From positions 392,702-456,701 of the forward strand of contig PDUO01000013.1 in the NCBI GenBank assembly GCA_003008705.1: a DNA stretch of 64,000 nucleotides, given 5' to 3'. The first letter of the stretch is position 1. Each line of letters opens with the position of its first letter. This DNA comes from Pezicula radicicola (Eukaryota > Ascomycota > Leotiomycetes > Helotiales > Dermateaceae). Under the pieces are notes generated by a model. It was not told the DNA's origin and did no database searches. It saw only the letters and a list, made by a program, of their open reading frames with translations. The translations under genes and the position numbers were made by a program. Positions 60,774-64,000 of this stretch are shown here, in pieces.

Positions 60774-63700
60774 CTAATTCTCATCAAGTTGAGCTTCGAA
60801 TTCATCTCCATCTTCGAACGACTGGTGGCTGCGTACTCTCTCTAGTTGCTCCGATACATAATTTGCAACGTGAGCATCAGCTTCCCTTCGCTCCTTCTCC
60901 CGTTCAGGGTCTTCAGGCATCACAGAGTTACCGATTGACCGAACATCATCATGGTCATCGTCCCCATTTACAGACGTCTCAAAATCACTACGAGCTCCCA
61001 TTGAACGTGTGGTTGATGATCGACGCATGTGATTGCGCGGTGACTTGCCGGATTTCGGTTGGCCAATATGTCGAGTAAATATATCGTCGAAGTAATGCGC
61101 CATGCCGGACGATGGGGTTCGAGGCGTTTGGGGTAGACGACAGCTAAGTCTGTGTATTTTGTCAGTGCAGTGTTCTCTCCATTAGACAGGTATTAGCTTA
61201 CCCTGTGTCGTGGATCATTCTAGCGATCAATCCAGTCCAGCCACACTGATGCGTAGCGCCCAATCCTCTGCCAGAATCTCCATCAAAAAATTCATAGAAC
61301 CACAGGTTGTCCTTCCAGAGTGGATCAAAATCCAACATGTCGTTTCCATCATTAATTGCACGTCGGCCGTCATCACCACGAGCCATCAGATGTGTCAAAC
61401 GATGCTGAATCTCTTCAGCAACATGGCCTAGATGCATCATATCTCCTGAGCCCGTCGGACATTCCACTTGGAGTGAAGGTCCATAAAACATGTAGAAGCG
61501 TTGCAAAGACTCCACAAGTAGGAAGTTAACGCAGAGCCAGATGGGTCCTCTCCAGTTGCTGTTGCCTCCAAATAGTCCACTGTCGGAATCTCCCGAAATG
61601 TACTTTACCTTGAAGTCTTGTCCATTGACATTCATAGAATAAGGATTCTTCTCGTGGAATTTCGACATTGATCTGATCCCATGTTCACTAAGGAATTCGT
61701 CCTCGTCTAACATCCGTTTCATGATCTTCTGGAGACGGTCCTTGCTCACAAGTGACAAAAGAATACGGTTATCTTTTCCTCTCTTGCTAATACTGGCCAT
61801 ATTTCGCTCAGCGACATCATGTCGATTTGCAACAAACCAATCAACACGCTTCTTGAAGTTGGGCAACTTGTTGATAAGCTCTGGTTCCAAAGTCAGTGTT
61901 GCATACAACGGAATCAAGCCCACCAGTGAGCGGATTGGTAGTTGCTGGGTCCACGGTCCACCCCAAGAAATGGCATCATAGTAGAAGCCATCCTCCTCAT
62001 TCCACAAGGACTGCTCCTCCATAGAGCCAGATTTATATGTCATAGCATCGCTAATGAGGATGAAGTGCTCGAAGAACTTGGAAGCAATGTCTTCGTAGAT
62101 GCGGCGATGCTTGGCCAGTTCCAGGGCAATATTTAGCATGCACAAGCAGTAGAAAGCCATCCATCCTGTGCTATCCGCTTGTTCAAGGACACCTCCCGTG
62201 GGCAGAGGTTCCGAGCGATTGAACAATCCAATGTTGTCTAAGCCTAGAAATCCCCCCTCGAAGACATTCTTTCCGTCGAAGTCCTTACGGTTGACCCACC
62301 ACGTAAAATTGAGGAGTAGCTTCTGGAATACTCTCTCTAAGAAATCCAAGTCCTGTCGACCGTACATTTTTCTCTCGATCTTGAAAGTTCGAAAAGTGGC
62401 CCAAGCATGGACTGGTGGATTGACGTCGCCAAAGTTCCACTCATAAGCTGGCAGTTGTCCGTTCGGATGCATATACCATTCTCGTGTGAACAAATCAAGC
62501 TGCTTTTTTGCAAAGTCTGGGTCGATCATAGCCAAGGGAATACAGTGGAATGCCGAGTCCCATGCTGCGAAGAATGGATATTCCCAGGAATCTGGCATTG
62601 ACAAGATATCATCAAGATACATATGCTTCCACTGAAAATTACGTATCTCTTGACGATTTGGTGGTGGGGGAGGCTGGGAAGGATCACCGTTTGCCCATTG
62701 GTCCCAAATGAAATGATAGAATTGCTTAGTCCACATCATACCGGCAAAGGCCTGTCGTTGGATGTTACGGAGGTCATCAGCCATGGGAAGAGGGCTGATA
62801 CGATAAAAAAATTCATCGGCCTCATCTTTTCGCTTGTCAATGATGTCGTCAAAAAGCTCTTCGTCTAGGTATCCATCGTATCTCTTTGTGAGACGGAATC
62901 TCACAACCGCACACTCGCCGGGCAATACTCCCCCAGATTCGGTAAACGCAAAAGATGCAGCACATTTCGTGCCGGTCTTCTTGGGATTGACCGCTTTCTT
63001 CTCCTTGTCCACGATGTACCGATGAAATGCATCCTTGACGTACGGTTGCACATTCTTTCCATCATACAAGAGCTCAAAATTGGTATCATTTTCGGTGAAC
63101 ATAAGCTCTGGCTGGACATCTTGGCCACTCGGTCCAACTCCAGGAGAGGGCGAGAGTTGGAAATAGCGATCACCGAGCTTGTAATGCTTGGAGTGTGCAA
63201 CGGTCTCTTCAACCTGACTAATAGAAGGCTTTTTGTCTGCCGACTCATGGCCCCAAACCCAAGTGTTTCTAAACCAGACATGGGGAACAATATGTAGTGG
63301 AGCTGGATCTGGACCTCTGTTCCAAGCTGTCACTCGGAAGAGCAATTCTTCTGGGTCGTCCGCCTCTTTCGCCGTCTCTATATTGATATCCCAGTATCGA
63401 TCCTCGTCAAAGACTCCCGTATCAATGATCTGGTACTCGCGGTCCTCCTTCCCTCGCTTCGCATTTTCGGCGACGAGGTCTTCATAAGGGAATTTCTTCT
63501 GTGGGTATTTGTAGAGCAGCTTCATATATGAGTGCTATGCAGTTATCAGCAATAGTATGGGCAAAGAAAAATGGTAGGGACTAACGGTGGGTGTGTTATC
63601 GACATGGAAATGAGCTTCCTTGATACTCTCTCCATGGTTTCCCTGCGGATTTGAGAGGCCGAATAGACGCTCTTTTAGGAAATCACTGTGAGAGTTGTCA

Positions 63701-63949
63701 GCAGGGTCTAGAGGTTTGAATTGCCAATAGTAGTGCCTACTCTTCTCCATTCCAAAACGCGAAGGCAATATTTTGCAAACCATGGGTATCCGACACACCG
63801 GCAATGCCGTCTTCTCCCCAGCGGAAAGTTCTTGATCGTGCGTGCTCATGGGGAAAGTCTGCACAATAAGTTAGCTTAGACACAGGTATAACCTAGCCAC
63901 ATTCACTCACGACTCCAGGCATCACCATCTGCACTGTAGTCCTCTCGAA
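60774..63949 (-). CDS. GH63/MGH1-like six-hairpin glycosidase, 5' end off the window
   Basis: Visible exons are 63949-63911, 63858-63741, 63685-63586, 63534-61202 and 61143-60774; earlier exons lie beyond the right edge. The visible part is over 980 residues. It starts [10 protein letters not shown] and [16 protein letters not shown], then runs into an (alpha/alpha)6 barrel with [67 protein letters not shown] and [11 protein letters not shown]. These are features of the GH63-related family that includes mannosylglycerate hydrolase and eukaryotic glucosidase-I-like proteins. No signal peptide is visible in this part, so a cytosolic enzyme is likely. Candidate acid residues are the Asp of WDSAF and the Glu of AYEWNFGD. 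The last exon adds an acidic tail of about 120 residues ([19 protein letters not shown]). Substrate is unknown. Confidence 0.85.
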
Positions 63950-64000
63950 CTGTAGGTCTTCCGTTAGTCTACATCGCCTGGGTAGTGGCAAACTGGCAAA

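Overview
The window reads as nuclear DNA of a filamentous ascomycete (Pezizomycotina). Genes carry short introns of about 45-110 nt with GTAAGT-like donors and CTAAC/CTGAC-like branch points. Coding density is high on both strands, intergenic gaps are 0.3-2.7 kb and AT-richer than the genes, and the gene set is typical of fungi. A leotiomycete-like relative is my guess from protein wording, not something the sequence proves. There are no bacterial operons, no CRISPR array, no rRNA gene and no tRNA gene that I could recognise. Exon coordinates below were worked out by hand by joining reading frames at GT/AG sites.

Left part (1-6.4 kb): an accessory-looking, AT-rich stretch. It holds one disordered repeat-containing protein and two neighbouring genes (2517-3518 minus and 4691-6354 plus, RTA1-like) that are each interrupted by a single in-frame TAA. 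6.5-31 kb: an HMG-box transcription factor, Rvb1 AAA+ helicase, a three-KH RNA-binding protein, a ~1,600-residue MYND-finger protein, mitochondrial GrpE (Mge1), a large WD40 protein, mitochondrial Rrg9, and an mpaB/rubber-oxygenase-family protein. The last two are divergently arranged around a perfect 40-bp inverted repeat. 31-44 kb: calcipressin, RNA polymerase II subunit Rpb3, a mitochondrial dicarboxylate-type carrier with a 5-nt microexon, mitochondrial phenylalanyl-tRNA synthetase, a 2.65-kb gene-poor stretch, and acetyl-CoA synthetase. 44-64 kb: an ADAM-type membrane metalloprotease, a small conserved fungal protein, a coiled-coil protein behind a duplicated leader, Rgp1, Mob1, the ATP synthase OSCP subunit, and a GH63-like glycosidase cut by the right edge.

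The genes do not form one pathway. Four act in mitochondria (Mge1 in import and folding, Rrg9 in mitochondrial gene expression, Msf1 in tRNA charging, OSCP in ATP synthesis) and one moves metabolites across the inner membrane (the carrier). Rvb1 and Rpb3 serve chromatin and transcription, Rgp1 Golgi traffic, and Mob1 and calcipressin kinase/phosphatase signalling. I see no secondary-metabolite cluster and no defence system. The most noteworthy items are structural: the two single-stop genes, the 5-nt microexon, the 40-bp foldback, a probable GC-AG intron, and an alternative in-frame start inside the first mob1 intron.
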